From an uncultured Eubacteriales bacterium (GTDB lineage: Bacteria > Bacillota > Clostridia > Oscillospirales > Acutalibacteraceae): DNA of 64,000 nt. The stretch covers positions 62,001-126,000 of the forward strand of contig CAKSTF010000002.1 in NCBI GenBank assembly GCA_934491515.1, read 5' to 3'. Under the pieces are notes generated by a model. It had not been told where the DNA came from. It made no database searches and saw only the letters and a list, made by a program, of their open reading frames with translations. The position numbers and the translations under genes are program-made. Shown here piece after piece: positions 42,670 through 52,926 of the stretch. How positions within the stretch are numbered: the stretch's first letter is position 1; every line of letters starts with the position of its first letter.

Positions 42670-43209
42670 TTATCTGGCAAACGGAGCGCCCATAAGCGTT
42701 AATAACTCGCGAGCCTCTTCATCTGTCTTGGCGGTAGTAACAAAAATGATGTCCATACCGCGTACCTTATCGATCTTGTCGTACTCGATTTCGGGGAATA
42801 TCAACTGTTCTTTAACGCCCATGGCATAGTTGCCGCGTCCGTCAAAGGAGTTGGGGTTGATTCCGCGGAAGTCTCTTACGCGCGGAAGAGCCGCGTTAAA
42901 AAGACGGTCGACAAATTCGTACATTCTTTCGCCGCGAAGCGTTACCTTAACACCGATGTGGCTTCCCTCACGGAGTTTAAAGTTAGCAACCGACTTTCTT
43001 GCGCGGCAGGGAATAGCCTTCTGACCGGTAATCTTCCCAAGATCCGCAATTGCGGCGTCGATAACTTTGGAGTTATCTTTTGCCTCGCCGCAGCCTACAT
43101 TTATAACGACCTTATCGAGCTTCGGAATCTGCATGACGCTCTTATAGCCAAATTTGGTCATCAATGCAGGAGCAATCGAACTTTTGTATTCGTTTCCAAG
43201 CGTTGACAT
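42670..43209 (-). CDS. rplE: Ribosomal protein L5
   Basis: 179 residues; [52 protein letters not shown], and [22 protein letters not shown]. Binds 5S rRNA. Confidence 0.99.
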   Translation of the reverse strand: MSTLGNEYKSSIAPALMTKFGYKSVMQIPKLDKVVINVGCGEAKDNSKVIDAAIADLGKITGQKAIPCRARKSVANFKLREGSHIGVKVTLRGERMYEFVDRLFNAALPRVRDFRGINPNSFDGRGNYAMGVKEQLIFPEIEYDKIDKVRGMDIIFVTTAKTDEEARELLTLMGAPFAR

Positions 43210-43230
43210 TTGTCATGTCCTCCTTATCTC

Positions 43231-43554
43231 TTAAAAAGTCTCGCCGCATTTCTTGCAAACGCGGTCTTTCTTGCCGTCCTCGTAAACCTTAACGCCTACG
43301 CGGGTGGGCTTGTTGCACTTGGGGCAGACTAACTGCACCTTGCAGGCGTAAACGGCGCTTTCGGTTTCGATTATGCCCGAAGGATCGCCCGCCTTTTTAG
43401 GTTTAACGTGCTTTTTAACCTTATTTATACCTTCAACGATTACCTTACCCTCTTTAGGGCTGACCTGCAAAACCTTGCCGGGCTTATTGCGGTCTTTGGC
43501 GTCTCCCGTAAGGAGAACTACGGTATCGCCGGTTTTAATGTGAAGCTTACTCAT
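43231..43554 (-). CDS. rplX: Ribosomal protein L24 with zinc ribbon
   Basis: 107 residues. The KOW motif DTVVLLTGDAKDRNKPGKVLQVSPKEGKVIV is followed by a C-terminal CPKC and CKKCGETF zinc ribbon, an arrangement common in Clostridia but absent in Bacillus L24. Confidence 0.98.
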   Translation of the reverse strand: MSKLHIKTGDTVVLLTGDAKDRNKPGKVLQVSPKEGKVIVEGINKVKKHVKPKKAGDPSGIIETESAVYACKVQLVCPKCNKPTRVGVKVYEDGKKDRVCKKCGETF

Positions 43555-43570
43555 TCTTTTCTACCTCCCA

Positions 43571-43939
43571 TTAAAGTACTTCCGGAGCGAGCGAAAGAAT
43601 CTTTGTGTAATCCTTGTCGCGAAGCTCGCGGGCTACCGGCCCGAAAATACGCGTGCCGCGGGGGCTTTTATCCTCACGGATGAGAACTGCCGCATTTTCG
43701 TCGAATCTAATGTATGTGCCGTCATCGCGGCGAAGACCCTTTGCAGAACGAACTACAACCGCCTTCACAACGTCGCCCTTCTTAACCGTACCGTTAGGCG
43801 TAGCCTTCTTTACGGAAGCAACGATAACATCGCCGATGTTGGCATACCTCCTTTTGGAGCCTCCAAGAACACGGATGCACATAATTTCTTTAGCACCGGT
43901 GTTGTCGGCAACCTTGAGGTAACTCTGTTGCTGTATCAC
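43571..43939 (-). CDS. rplN: Ribosomal protein L14
   Basis: 122 residues; [28 protein letters not shown] and the end [24 protein letters not shown]. Forms the base of the large subunit at the interface. Confidence 0.99.
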   Translation of the reverse strand: MIQQQSYLKVADNTGAKEIMCIRVLGGSKRRYANIGDVIVASVKKATPNGTVKKGDVVKAVVVRSAKGLRRDDGTYIRFDENAAVLIREDKSPRGTRIFGPVARELRDKDYTKILSLAPEVL

Positions 43940-43960
43940 AGTGGTTTCCTCCTTATAGAC

Positions 43961-44215
43961 TTACTTAGCCTTCTCGATTATCTCGGCTACGCGCCATCTC
44001 TTGTCTTTCGAGAGAGGTCTTGTTTCCATAATAAGAACTCTGTCGCCGACACCGCAGCTGTTGTTCTCGTCATGAGCCTTAAGTCTGATTGTGTTTTTGA
44101 TGATCTTCTTGTAAAGCGGGTGCTTAACATTGTCTTCAATGGCAACCACTACGGTTTTATCCATTTTATCGCTGACAACCTTGCCCACTCTTGTTTTGCG
44201 AAGGTTTCTTTCCAT
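43961..44215 (-). CDS. rpsQ: Ribosomal protein S17
   Basis: 84 residues; [35 protein letters not shown] and [19 protein letters not shown]. An OB-fold primary 16S binder. Confidence 0.99.
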   Translation of the reverse strand: MERNLRKTRVGKVVSDKMDKTVVVAIEDNVKHPLYKKIIKNTIRLKAHDENNSCGVGDRVLIMETRPLSKDKRWRVAEIIEKAK

Positions 44216-44232
44216 TACATGCTACCTCCTGT

Positions 44233-44439
44233 TCAAGCGTTAGCGCTCTCATCGAGCTGCTTTTCGCGGATAACGGTCTGAACGCGAGCGATATCCTTTT
44301 TAACAGCTGCAATGCGCATCGGGTTGTCGAGCTGGTTAATGGCGTGCTGGAAACGGAGTTTATAAAGCTCATCTTTCAAATCAGCCAGCTTGTTCTGAAG
44401 TTCCTCAACGGAATTTTCTCTGATTTCCTTTGCATTCAT
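44233..44439 (-). CDS. rpmC: Ribosomal protein L29
   Basis: 68 residues; [33 protein letters not shown], a two-helix coil, with the end QTVIREKQLDESANA. The ATG shares a base with the rplP stop. Confidence 0.98.
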   Translation of the reverse strand: MNAKEIRENSVEELQNKLADLKDELYKLRFQHAINQLDNPMRIAAVKKDIARVQTVIREKQLDESANA

Positions 44440-44861
44440 TACTGCTCACCACCCATCTCTTTGCTTACAAACTTGCACTTAATAGGAAGTTTGTTTGCCG
44501 CAAGACGCATAGCCTCGCGCGCAAGTTCCTCCGAAACGCCGCCGATTTCAAACATTACGCGGCCGGGTTTTACCACGGCTACCCAATATTCGGGAGAACC
44601 TTTACCGGAACCCATTCGGGTTTCAGCCGGCTTCTCTGTTATCGGCTTGTCGGGGAAAATCTTTATCCATACCTGACCGCCACGCTTGATGTAACGGGTC
44701 ATCGCGATACGGGCTGCCTCGATCTGATTGGAGGTTATCCATGCAGGCTCAAGCGCCTGAAGACCGTACTGACCGTGAGTGATCGTAGTCCCTCTTGTAG
44801 CCGCACCCGTAAGTCTGCCGCGCTGTACGCGACGGTGCTTTACACGTTTAGGCATTAACAT
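44439..44861 (-). CDS. rplP: Ribosomal protein L16
   Basis: 140 residues, [20 protein letters not shown] and [39 protein letters not shown]. The first ATG (44861), which shares a base with the rpsC stop and has GAGGTG, is used; the N terminus MLMPKRVK is family typical. Confidence 0.99.
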   Translation of the reverse strand: MLMPKRVKHRRVQRGRLTGAATRGTTITHGQYGLQALEPAWITSNQIEAARIAMTRYIKRGGQVWIKIFPDKPITEKPAETRMGSGKGSPEYWVAVVKPGRVMFEIGGVSEELAREAMRLAANKLPIKCKFVSKEMGGEQ

Positions 44862-45529
44862 TATCGGGCACCTCCCTGACGTCTGTTCTTTCTGCGGTTC
44901 TCATCAAGAACCTCGCCCTTGTATATCCAAACCTTAACGCCGATTCTGCCGTAGGTCGTATTTGCCTCTGCAAAACCGTAGTCAATGTCTGCACGAAGGG
45001 TCTGAAGCGGAATAGTACCCTCGTGGTAACTTTCGCTTCTTGCAATTTCCGCGCCGCCCAAACGGCCGCCGCATTTTGTTTTGATTCCCTTAACGCCCGC
45101 ACGCATCGCTCTGCCTATACAGAGTTTCATTGCACGGCGGAAAGATACACGCTTCTCAAGCTGAGTAGCAATATTTTCCGCAACAAGCTGTGCGTTTGTA
45201 TCGGGGTTCTTTATCTCAACAATGTTGATGATAACGGGTTTTCCGAGCATTTCCTGGCATTTAACGCGGAGTTTTTCAATCTCTGCGCCGTTTCTGCCGA
45301 TTACCATACCCGGTTTTGCACAATGGATGTGCAGTCTTACTCTCTTTGCATCACGCTCAATCTCTACCTTGGCAATGCCGGCGCTGTAAAGCGTCTTTTT
45401 AAGGTATTTGCGGAGGTTATAGTCCTCTACCAGCGTGTCACCGAAGTTTTTATCCTCGACAAACCAACGAGAGTCCCAGTTTTTGATAACGCCTACACGT
45501 AAACCGTGCGGATTAACTTTCTGGCCCAT
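44861..45529 (-). CDS. rpsC: Ribosomal protein S3
   Basis: 222 residues; [23 protein letters not shown], a KH domain ([21 protein letters not shown]) and [12 protein letters not shown] at the end. At the mRNA entry channel. Confidence 0.99.
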   Translation of the reverse strand: MGQKVNPHGLRVGVIKNWDSRWFVEDKNFGDTLVEDYNLRKYLKKTLYSAGIAKVEIERDAKRVRLHIHCAKPGMVIGRNGAEIEKLRVKCQEMLGKPVIINIVEIKNPDTNAQLVAENIATQLEKRVSFRRAMKLCIGRAMRAGVKGIKTKCGGRLGGAEIARSESYHEGTIPLQTLRADIDYGFAEANTTYGRIGVKVWIYKGEVLDENRRKNRRQGGAR

Positions 45530-45546
45530 TTTAAAACCTCCCTTTC

Positions 45547-45882
45547 TCAGATTTCACGCTCTTTAAGAACGATGTTCATATGGCTTGTTCTCTTAAGTAT
45601 GCGGTGCGCCCTGCCGTGGTCCTTGGCACGGATTCTTTTCAGTGTGGGACCGGGGCAAACGGAACATTCCGCAACATAAAGGCGAGACATATCCATATTC
45701 TTTTCCTGTGCATTCGCCATAGCCGAATGTAAAAGCTTCTCTAAATACTCGCAAGCGGACTTAGGAGTAAATTTGAGAATAGCCATTGCCTTTTCGGCTT
45801 CCTCGTTACGGATGATGTCCATAACGATTTTCACCTTGCGGGGTGAAATACGGGCGTATTTAAGTGTAGCCCTTGCTTCCAT
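45547..45882 (-). CDS. rplV: Ribosomal protein L22
   Basis: 111 residues; [22 protein letters not shown] and the exit-tunnel hairpin end [24 protein letters not shown]. Lines the peptide tunnel. Confidence 0.99.
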   Translation of the reverse strand: MEARATLKYARISPRKVKIVMDIIRNEEAEKAMAILKFTPKSACEYLEKLLHSAMANAQEKNMDMSRLYVAECSVCPGPTLKRIRAKDHGRAHRILKRTSHMNIVLKEREI

Positions 45883-45904
45883 GTTTTACTCTCCTTTCGG
45901 CCGC

Positions 45905-46177
45905 TTAGCCGGTTGTCTTGGAACCGGAATGACCCTTGAATGTTCTTGTCGGCGCAAATTCACCGAGTTTATGACCAACCATATCCTCCGTTACATATAC
46001 CGGAACATGCTTGCGTCCGTCATGTACTGCGAAGGTGTGTCCGACGAAATCGGGGAATATGGTGGATGAACGGCTCCAGGTCTTGAGCACGCGCTTTTCG
46101 CCGGCTTCGTTCATTTCTTTGACTCTCTTGAGCAGCACGGGCTGCACGAAAGGTCCTTTTTTAACGCTTCTTCCCAT
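45905..46177 (-). CDS. rpsS: Ribosomal protein S19
   Basis: 90 residues; [62 protein letters not shown] matches throughout. Head of the small subunit. Confidence 0.99.
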   Translation of the reverse strand: MGRSVKKGPFVQPVLLKRVKEMNEAGEKRVLKTWSRSSTIFPDFVGHTFAVHDGRKHVPVYVTEDMVGHKLGEFAPTRTFKGHSGSKTTG

Positions 46178-46199
46178 TGTTAATTTCTCCTTTCGTCGA

Positions 46200-47027
46200 T
46201 TACTTACGGCGTTTTACGATATACTTATCGCTTGCCTTATTCTTCTGTCTGGTCTTGTAGCCCAGTGTGGGTTTACCCCAGGGAGTAACAGGACCGGGAC
46301 GTCCGATCGGTGATTTACCTTCTCCGCCGCCGTGCGGGTGGTCGTTCGGGTTCATTACGGAACCTCTTACCGTAGGTCTCCAGCCCATGTGACGCTTACG
46401 ACCGGCCTTGCCGTAATTTACGTTAGCGTGTTCGGGGTTGGATACAACGCCTACTGTTGCCATACAGCCTTCGGGAACGTTACGGAGTTCGCCTGAGGGC
46501 AGACGAAGAAGTGCCATACCGTTTTCCTTAGCCATAAGCTGCGCCATATTTCCGGCGCTGCGCGCCAACTGCGCGCCTTTTCCGGGGTAAAGTTCAACAT
46601 TGTGAACAACAGTACCTACCGGAATATTAACAAGCGGAAGTGCGTTGCCGGGTTTGATATCGGCATCGGGACCGCTTACTACCTTGTCGCCAACCTTTAA
46701 CTCCTGCGGAGCAAGGATGTAACGCTTTTCGCCGTCCTCGTACTGAACAAGGGCGATGAATGCAGAACGGTTAGGATCGTATTCAAGGGTAAGAACGGTA
46801 GCGATATCGCCGAAACGCTCACGCTTGAAATCAATTATCCTGTACTTTCTGCGGTTGCCGCCGCCTCTGTGGCGAACGGTTATCCTGCCGTAACTGTTAC
46901 GGCCGGCATTTTTCTTTATTGCTTTAAGCAGACTTCTTTCGGGCGCTACCTTTGACAGTTCGGAATAATCCATGGTTGTCATATTGCGGCGACCGTTTGT
47001 AGTCGGCTTATAATGCTTTATTGCCAT
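46200..47027 (-). CDS. rplB: Ribosomal protein L2
   Basis: 275 residues, [20 protein letters not shown], with [20 protein letters not shown] and the peptidyl-transferase-near [15 protein letters not shown]. The in-frame region upstream of ATG 47027 is not conserved. An 80-nt gap to rplW contains no gene. Confidence 0.99.
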   Translation of the reverse strand: MAIKHYKPTTNGRRNMTTMDYSELSKVAPERSLLKAIKKNAGRNSYGRITVRHRGGGNRRKYRIIDFKRERFGDIATVLTLEYDPNRSAFIALVQYEDGEKRYILAPQELKVGDKVVSGPDADIKPGNALPLVNIPVGTVVHNVELYPGKGAQLARSAGNMAQLMAKENGMALLRLPSGELRNVPEGCMATVGVVSNPEHANVNYGKAGRKRHMGWRPTVRGSVMNPNDHPHGGGEGKSPIGRPGPVTPWGKPTLGYKTRQKNKASDKYIVKRRK

Positions 47028-47107
47028 TTGTTTCACTCTCCTATTTTGGCTTAGCGAAGCAATCTGCTTCATACATCACCGGAAAACTTAATTTCCCGTA
47101 CGCTTAA

Positions 47108-47401
47108 TTACATAAGTCCGTCGAAGAACTCAATCGTCTTGGAATCCGCTTTAAGGGTAACGATGGCTTTCTTCCAGGAGGGAGTAGTTCCTTCGTATCT
47201 GCCCATTCTGCGTTTTCTTCCGCGTACGCTTACGGTGTTTACCTTGGCAACGGTCACCTTGAAAAGCTTTTCAACCGCGTCTGCAATTTCAAGCTTGTTT
47301 GCGTCTTTGGCAACCTTAAAGGTGTATTTCTTGTCGGCTATGCCGGTCATGCTCTTTTCGGTGATTACCGGAGCGATGATTATATCCTGCGGAGCTTTCA
47401 T
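47108..47401 (-). CDS. rplW: Ribosomal protein L23
   Basis: 97 residues; MKAPQDIIIAPVITEKSMTGIADKKYTFKVAKDANKLEIADAVEKLFKVTVAKVNT. Docking site for trigger factor and SRP at the tunnel exit. The ATG shares a base with the rplD stop. Confidence 0.98.
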   Translation of the reverse strand: MKAPQDIIIAPVITEKSMTGIADKKYTFKVAKDANKLEIADAVEKLFKVTVAKVNTVSVRGRKRRMGRYEGTTPSWKKAIVTLKADSKTIEFFDGLM

Positions 47402-48024
47402 TATGCGTACACCTCCTCGATCTTCTTGGCGGCACCCTTAACAAGGACAAGTTTGTCCGCGTTAATGATGTCGTAGGTGTTGATGGTGTTTACCTGTGCG
47501 GTCTTTACACCGGGAAGGTTTGCAAGACTCTTAACTGCAAAGGCGTTGTTGTCCTCAAGAACAACAAGTGTCTTGCCTGCGGCGCCGATTGCGTTCATGC
47601 AAGCAGCCGCGGTCTTGGTCTTGTATTCTTCCATAACAAATTCTTTAAGCACAATAAGGTTTTCCGTAAGTACCTTGTCGGAAAGTGCGGAAACAAGAGC
47701 AAGTCTTTTAACCTTCTTGTTGAGTGCGTAAGAATAATCACGGGGCTTCGGAGCATGAACAATACCGCCGTGTCTCCACTGAGGTGCTCTGATAGAGCCC
47801 TGACGGGCGTGTCCGGTGCCCTTCTGTCTCCACGGCTTTCTGCCGCCGCCGGAAACTTCCGTGCGGGTCAGAGTGGACTGGGTGCCCTGACGCTGATTTG
47901 CAAGATAATTAACAACTGCCGCATGCATAACCGCCGCATTGGGGGTAATGCCGAATACTGCGTCGGAAAGTTCGATCTTGCCCGATTTCTTTCCTGTCAT
48001 ATCTACAACTTGTATGCTAGGCAT
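47401..48024 (-). CDS. rplD: Ribosomal protein L4
   Basis: 207 residues; MPSIQVVDMTGKKSGKIELS and the tunnel loop GGGRKPWRQKGTGHARQGSIRAPQWRHGGIVHAP. ATG 48024 after GGAGTG is preferred to a GTG nine nt upstream. In many bacteria L4 also represses the S10 operon. Confidence 0.99.
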   Translation of the reverse strand: MPSIQVVDMTGKKSGKIELSDAVFGITPNAAVMHAAVVNYLANQRQGTQSTLTRTEVSGGGRKPWRQKGTGHARQGSIRAPQWRHGGIVHAPKPRDYSYALNKKVKRLALVSALSDKVLTENLIVLKEFVMEEYKTKTAAACMNAIGAAGKTLVVLEDNNAFAVKSLANLPGVKTAQVNTINTYDIINADKLVLVKGAAKKIEEVYA

Positions 48025-48041
48025 TAGTAACACTCCTTCCC

Positions 48042-48674
48042 TTATGCTTTAACGCTGTCGAAAAGAACTACTATACCGCCCTTGGGACCGGGAACGGCGC
48101 CCTTAACTGCGATGATATTCTTTTCTGCGTCAACCTTAACTACGCTGAGGTTCTGTACGGTAACGCGCTCGTTTCCGAGGTGACCTGCCATTTTCTTACC
48201 CTTGAATACGCGGGAAGGACTTGAGCAGGCGCCCAGAGAACCGCCGTGACGGTGAACAGGGCCTGTACCGTGAGTCTCCTTAAGACGGGCAAAGTTCCAG
48301 CGCTTTATGGTGCCGGCATAGCCCTTACCTTTGGAAGTACCTCTTACGTCTACCGCTTCACCTTCTGCGAAGATGTCAGCCTTAACTATGTCGCCTACGT
48401 TCATTGCGGACGAATCCTCAAGACGGAATTCGCGGAGCACCTTTTTGGGTGCTACGTCACCTTTTGCAAAGTGACCTTTCATAGGCTTGCTTACCTTCGA
48501 TGCCTTCATTTCGCCGTAGCCTATCTGAACTGCATCGTAACCGTCGTTTTCAGCGGTTTTTTTCTGTGCTACCACGCAGGGACCTGCTTCGATAACAGTA
48601 ACCGGAACGACGTTTCCGTTCTGGTCAAAAAGTTGTGTCATACCAAGCTTTTTGCCGACGATTGCCTTTTTCAT
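48042..48674 (-). CDS. rplC: Ribosomal protein L3
   Basis: 210 residues; [33 protein letters not shown] and the methylatable region [27 protein letters not shown]. Preceded by a 109-nt spacer that holds a GTCAGT-GAAT-ACTGAC hairpin just before the ribosome site. Confidence 0.99.
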   Translation of the reverse strand: MKKAIVGKKLGMTQLFDQNGNVVPVTVIEAGPCVVAQKKTAENDGYDAVQIGYGEMKASKVSKPMKGHFAKGDVAPKKVLREFRLEDSSAMNVGDIVKADIFAEGEAVDVRGTSKGKGYAGTIKRWNFARLKETHGTGPVHRHGGSLGACSSPSRVFKGKKMAGHLGNERVTVQNLSVVKVDAEKNIIAVKGAVPGPKGGIVVLFDSVKA

Positions 48675-48783
48675 TGTTTTTCCTCCTTTGGTTATTGGTC
48701 AGTATTCACTGACTTGACCTGCGGTGCGAGTCCTTAAATTTTAAGGAACGATTACTTTTGATACGGTATATATTATATAGGTA

Positions 48784-49095
48784 TCAGAGTTTAATCTCGA
48801 TCTCAACACCGGCGGGAAGCTCAAGGCCCGTAAGCGCTTCAACAGTTTTGTTTGAAGGTCTGATTACGTCGATGAGTCTTTTGTGCGTCCTCATTTCGAA
48901 CTGTTCGCGGCTGTCCTTGTACTTATGAACTGCGCGAAGAATGGTAACGATTTCCCTTTCGGTGGGAAGCGGCACGGGGCCGGATACCCTGGCGCCTGTG
49001 CGTTTAGCGGTTTCCACTATCTTTTCAGCGGACTGGTCTACAAGCGCGTGATCGTAACCTTTGATACGAATTCGGATTTTTTCTTTCACTGCCAT
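48784..49095 (-). CDS. rpsJ: Ribosomal protein S10
   Basis: 103 residues; [44 protein letters not shown]. The first gene of the cluster, which then runs without a gene on the other strand to rplQ (31 genes). Also a component of transcription antitermination complexes with NusB in other bacteria. Confidence 0.99.
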   Translation of the reverse strand: MAVKEKIRIRIKGYDHALVDQSAEKIVETAKRTGARVSGPVPLPTEREIVTILRAVHKYKDSREQFEMRTHKRLIDVIRPSNKTVEALTGLELPAGVEIEIKL

Positions 49096-49381
49096 GTGAA
49101 TTTTCGCCTCCTGTTTTGGTTGGCGGGCAAAACTTACACCGCACCGTGTTTTTCGTCACAGTGCAATATAAAAGCCGGTAATTGCCTTGGGTCGTTGCAA
49201 TTCCGGAGCAGCAACTCGCATTGCCGCCGGCACACAGATTTCGCAAGTATCACGGTGCCGTTTCCATGTTCTTTCGCCCGGTTTAAAATCGGACATACTC
49301 CGCGGAAATTTCCCGACTCGAAGGTCGGCCACCTCCCGCATCAACGCATGTATACGCCGCAATTCCGCAGCGTGCCTGACT
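49096..49381 (-). promoter_or_regulatory. Leader of the S10 cluster
   Basis: About 280 nt between the promoter and rpsJ with no convincing ORF. Notable hairpins: GCACTGTG / CACGGTGC (about 49139-49162) and others further up. An autoregulatory leader for L4 or another r-protein is possible but cannot be assigned here. Confidence 0.4.
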
Positions 49382-49411
49382 ATAATAGCACAAGTCGCCC
49401 TGGTATGTCAA
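49382..49411 (-). promoter_or_regulatory. Promoter of the S10 cluster
   Basis: TTGACA (49406-49411), 18-nt spacer, TATTAT (49382-49387) on the minus strand. Confidence 0.85.
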
Positions 49412-49450
49412 GAAAAATATAAAAAATTTTCAGTGCAATTACTTTTTTAT

Positions 49451-50314
49451 TTACCTGCGCGGGGTAAAGCCTTCACCGATTATATCTCCGGCATCGCAAA
49501 CCGTGATAAAAGCGGCGGGATCGGCATCTTTTATCACATTTATCACGCGGTTTATTTCGTCCTTTCGGCAAACGCAGAATACCATTGTTTTTTTCCTGCC
49601 CGTGTATCCGCCGGCGGCGGTAAGTTTTGTAACTCCGCGCCTCAGGGTGCTTGATATATCGCGGCACACGGCGTCTCCGTCTTCACACACGGCGTACACG
49701 GCTTTGCCCCCGCCGCTGCCGTAAAGTATAATATCCGTAACGCTTGCTGCAGCATACATACAAATAAGCGAATAAAGCGCGCTTGAAATATCTTTGTAAA
49801 CAAAAGCCGAAAGCGAAACCACCAAAACATCGGAAATAAGGGTCACTCTGCCCACCGTAAGCGAAGGCAGGCGATTGTTCACAAGTTTTGCTATTATATC
49901 GGTGCCGCCCGTGGTAGCGCCGCGAAGCATTATTATGCCGATTCCGGCGCCCATAAGCGCTCCGCCCGCAAGGGAGGAAAGCATTCTGTCGCCTTCAAAA
50001 GAAAAATCTATCTCCTCGAACACATTAAGCGCCGCAGATATTAACAGCGTTACAACAGAGGTTTTTATAACAAGGGGGAACCCCATTTTTTTAAAGCCCA
50101 GATACAAAATGGGTATATTAAGCACAAATGTAAGCGTGCCCGTTCCGGCACCTATATAATGCGTTACCGCGGCGGCAATACCGGTAACCCCTCCCGGCAG
50201 TATTCCGGCAGGAAGTATGAAAAGACTCACAGCCGTGCAGTAAAGCAACGTCCCCAGGATAAAACACAGTATGTCTGCAACATAATAACGGGTTCTTTCG
50301 GTACGCACGCGCAC
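49451..50314 (-). CDS. YitT family membrane protein
   Basis: 287 residues. Five or six membrane segments in the first two thirds with the pattern LFILPAGILPGGVTGIA and GATTGGTDIIAKLV, then a C-terminal DUF2179 domain (TKLTAAGGYTGRKKTMVFCVCRKDEI). Function not established; the family is widespread in Firmicutes. The start is a GTG at 50314 after GGAGGT; the longer open frame upstream is not conserved. A GTG at 50308 is the alternative. Confidence 0.85.
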   Translation of the reverse strand: MRVRTERTRYYVADILCFILGTLLYCTAVSLFILPAGILPGGVTGIAAAVTHYIGAGTGTLTFVLNIPILYLGFKKMGFPLVIKTSVVTLLISAALNVFEEIDFSFEGDRMLSSLAGGALMGAGIGIIMLRGATTGGTDIIAKLVNNRLPSLTVGRVTLISDVLVVSLSAFVYKDISSALYSLICMYAAASVTDIILYGSGGGKAVYAVCEDGDAVCRDISSTLRRGVTKLTAAGGYTGRKKTMVFCVCRKDEINRVINVIKDADPAAFITVCDAGDIIGEGFTPRR

Positions 50315-50469
50315 ACCACCTCCGATATATATTATGTACAGAATGTATTTCAATATTGCTGTTGTTACCGCGGCACACGCGCCCCCCTTAATCGAACTTC
50401 TCACCGAAACTTGCCGAAAAATTCAAACAGACAAAATAATGAACAGTGAATAGCGAGAAGTGAATAAGT

Positions 50470-50507
50470 AAAAATCGGCAAGTATCATAAGATACTTGCC
50501 GATTTTT
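50470..50507 (-). terminator. Terminator of tRNA-Leu
   Basis: AAAAATCGGCAAGTATC / GATACTTGCCGATTTTT, a 17-bp stem with a 4-nt loop and T-run on both strands. Its core is shared with the malQ terminator. Confidence 0.92.
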
Positions 50508-50590
50508 GGTGCGGGCGACAGGACTTGAACCTGCACATCGGTGACACCAGCTCCTAAGGCTGGCGCGTCTGCCAATTCCGCCACGCCCGC
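50507..50590 (-). tRNA. tRNA-Leu(TAG)
   Basis: 84 nt with CCA encoded. Acceptor GCGGGCG / CGCCCGC, anticodon loop CTTAGGA with anticodon TAG (50554-50556), a long variable arm and GTTCAAGTC T loop, all typical of leucine tRNA. Confidence 0.97.
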
Positions 50591-50601
50591 AGGTAATGCA
50601 T

Positions 50602-50630
50602 ATTTTAACGCAGCCTGCAGCAAAAGTCAA
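50602..50630 (-). promoter_or_regulatory. Promoter of tRNA-Leu
   Basis: TTGACT (50625-50630), 17-nt spacer, TAAAAT (50602-50607) on the minus strand. Confidence 0.8.
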
Positions 50631-50680
50631 GCAGGGAATAAATTGCCGAACGGCAGCAATAAAAATCCGTTCTTGCCGTT

Positions 50681-51538
50681 TTATTGGCGAACCGCTATGC
50701 GCTCACCCATCTTTATCGGGGTCTCAATACCGTTTTCGGTATTTTTTATAAATTCCGGCAGCGGGGTTAACGTATCTGACTTTGTAAGCAGTATTACGGT
50801 TGAGCCGCCGTACAGGAACATTCCTTTTTCCTCGCCCTTTTTAACTGCAGCGGGCGCGGCATTGTAATTCTTAATTTTGCCTACAAGCATTGCGCCTACT
50901 TCCATTTGAACTATACTTCCGAAAGCGCCGGTATCTATAACCGTATACTCGCGCGAATTTTCGCAGAAAACGCGTATATTTCGCTGCGCTATCGGCCGCA
51001 CCGTATGGAGCGTTCCGTTTATATATGTGTTTTTGCTTTTCACACCGGACACCGGATACGCATAGCGGTGATAATTATCTACGCACAATCTGAAAACAAA
51101 GGCGTATCCGTTCTCATATTGCGCGGCAAGTTCCCTGCTGCAAAGCAAACTTTCAACCGTATAAAGCGACTGTTTTACCGGCATTACGGTACCGCCGTTT
51201 ATTTTACAGACTGACAGTCTGCCGTCACAGGGTGCGGCAAGAACATCGGGGTCATTATCAAAAGGCCGCATACCGTCTTTTATTTTTCTTGTAAAACAAT
51301 CGTTAAAACAGGCGAAATTATCGCTTTCATATTCCGAAAGGTCAATATTTCCGCTTTTAACAAACGGCTTTATAAAAATTTTTGAAAGCCGCGTATCAAG
51401 AAATGCGCCCACCGCCGCAGAGAGCCGTTTTGCACGAAGCGGCCGCAGGATTATCCTGCCTGCCGCCGTACCGTAGAGGAAACGCAAAAACGCGCTTTCT
51501 TTTTTAATTTTTTCGTTTTCGGTCGATTTCCTGCCCAT
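50681..51538 (-). CDS. psd: Phosphatidylserine decarboxylase
   Basis: 285 residues. Family landmarks FNDCFTRKI near the N terminus, VDNYHRYAYPVSG, HTVRPIAQRN, GAMLVGKI and the self-cleavage motif GGST in FLYGGSTVILL, where the serine becomes the pyruvoyl group. Converts phosphatidylserine to phosphatidylethanolamine at the membrane. Start ATG 51538 (AAGG upstream). Last gene of a lipid operon with pssA and a PAP2 gene. Confidence 0.95.
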   Translation of the reverse strand: MGRKSTENEKIKKESAFLRFLYGTAAGRIILRPLRAKRLSAAVGAFLDTRLSKIFIKPFVKSGNIDLSEYESDNFACFNDCFTRKIKDGMRPFDNDPDVLAAPCDGRLSVCKINGGTVMPVKQSLYTVESLLCSRELAAQYENGYAFVFRLCVDNYHRYAYPVSGVKSKNTYINGTLHTVRPIAQRNIRVFCENSREYTVIDTGAFGSIVQMEVGAMLVGKIKNYNAAPAAVKKGEEKGMFLYGGSTVILLTKSDTLTPLPEFIKNTENGIETPIKMGERIAVRQ

Positions 51539-51540
51539 AA

Positions 51541-52212
51541 TCACCTTGAAAACGCACGCAGCAGAACAATCAGCACAAATTCAACTATGCCTATTCCTAC
51601 CATTATAAGGATACCGCGAAGTCCCGGTTTGGTTATTTCTATTTTAGAAAGAAAAGCAAACGCCGTAAAAAGCATAACGGCAAAATACACGGGAGTTATA
51701 TCTATAGGGCAAAGATAGCCGATAAGGAGTACCGCGGGGAATATAAGCGCAGCGGAAGTAACGGGAAGTCCCGTATACTTTTTGCGTGTTCCCGTTTCGG
51801 TTTGCTGGCGTTCCTCTTCGGTTACGTTGTAATATGCAAGCCTTATCATGGCGGCAAGCACATATACCACTGCAACGGCAAAAATAAGTATGCTGTACGA
51901 ACGGTTCACGGTACTTCTGCGAACAGAAAGCAGCCTGAACATGGCAACGCCCATGCACGCCGGCAGAACGCCGAACGCCACAAGGTCGGAAAGCGAATCT
52001 ATCTGTATGCCGTATTTCATTTCGCCGTCGGTACGGTCGGATTTGGTTCTTGCAACCTTTCCGTCAAATGCATCGCAAAGACCGCTGAAAAGCAGAAAAA
52101 ACGCACCGATAAACGGATGCCCCCTGCCCGAAAGCGAAATAACAATCCCGAGCGTGCCCGATATAATAGAAAGATATGTAAGATATACAGTGTAATTGTA
52201 AAATCCTATCAC
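51541..52212 (-). CDS. pssA: CDP-diacylglycerol-serine O-phosphatidyltransferase
   Basis: 223 residues, eight hydrophobic segments, with the CDP-alcohol phosphotransferase motif SGLCDAFDGKVARTKSDRTDGEMKYGIQIDSLSD (D-G-x2-A-R...G-x3-D-x3-D). Makes phosphatidylserine, the substrate of the downstream psd. The start overlaps the PAP2 stop by 4 nt. Confidence 0.95.
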   Translation of the reverse strand: MIGFYNYTVYLTYLSIISGTLGIVISLSGRGHPFIGAFFLLFSGLCDAFDGKVARTKSDRTDGEMKYGIQIDSLSDLVAFGVLPACMGVAMFRLLSVRRSTVNRSYSILIFAVAVVYVLAAMIRLAYYNVTEEERQQTETGTRKKYTGLPVTSAALIFPAVLLIGYLCPIDITPVYFAVMLFTAFAFLSKIEITKPGLRGILIMVGIGIVEFVLIVLLRAFSR

Positions 52213-52874
52213 TTTGCTTCCCCCTTTACATTATTGTGTTTTTTTAGGATAAGCCTTGCAAGGAACAGCCCTGCTTCCGCCGCTGCTATGCCTGCCGGAA
52301 CATCCGCAAGGGCATGCTGTTTTACAAGCAGGACAGACGCAAACACAAGGCAGGAAAAAGCCGCGTTTGCATATTTTACCGCACGCGGAACGCCTTTAAG
52401 CGAGAAAACCATCCGCAGGCATATCCAACTTTCAAGGCAGTGAATAGACGGAAGAAGATTTACAGGCGGCGTATCGGCTGCAAAAATATATCTTGTAAGC
52501 ATATCGGTAATGCTGCCGCCGTTAATTTCGGGGCGAATGGTCATTATCGTGGGATATGCTATAAAGCACACCATACAGATAAGATTCGCAAAGGACGCGC
52601 CGAAAGCAAAATATCCGCATTTTTCACCGTCTTTAACGCAGGCGGTAATATAGCATATTATCCACTGTAAAAACGCCAGAACATAAACATATATAAAAGG
52701 TTCTATAAAGGGTATTTTACGGTCAACTGCCATAACAACGCTGTGATAAGCCCTGCCGTTATTTATAATATGCGTTCCGTAGTACGCTATCATATTGGTT
52801 ATGAAAACAAGAGCCATCGGCAAAACCCGATAACGCCTGCAAAAGGATTTTATCTGCAAACTTAAACGCCCCAT
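52209..52874 (-). CDS. PAP2-family phosphatase
   Basis: 221 residues with about six membrane segments. LPSIHCLESW and KQHALADVPAGI correspond to the second and third PAP2 motifs, each with a conserved His. The first motif is weak. Probably dephosphorylates a lipid phosphate, in line with the phospholipid genes downstream; the substrate is unknown. Start ATG 52874. Confidence 0.8.
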   Translation of the reverse strand: MGRLSLQIKSFCRRYRVLPMALVFITNMIAYYGTHIINNGRAYHSVVMAVDRKIPFIEPFIYVYVLAFLQWIICYITACVKDGEKCGYFAFGASFANLICMVCFIAYPTIMTIRPEINGGSITDMLTRYIFAADTPPVNLLPSIHCLESWICLRMVFSLKGVPRAVKYANAAFSCLVFASVLLVKQHALADVPAGIAAAEAGLFLARLILKKHNNVKGEAK

Positions 52875-52926
52875 TAAATCTTTATTTCAAGCCGCCGTAC
52901 CGTGGCTGTAACTGATATTATTTAAT

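Noticed and set aside
49156..49362. 68-residue frame in the rpsJ leader
   Set aside because: No ribosome site and no similarity to known proteins; lies in a structured leader.
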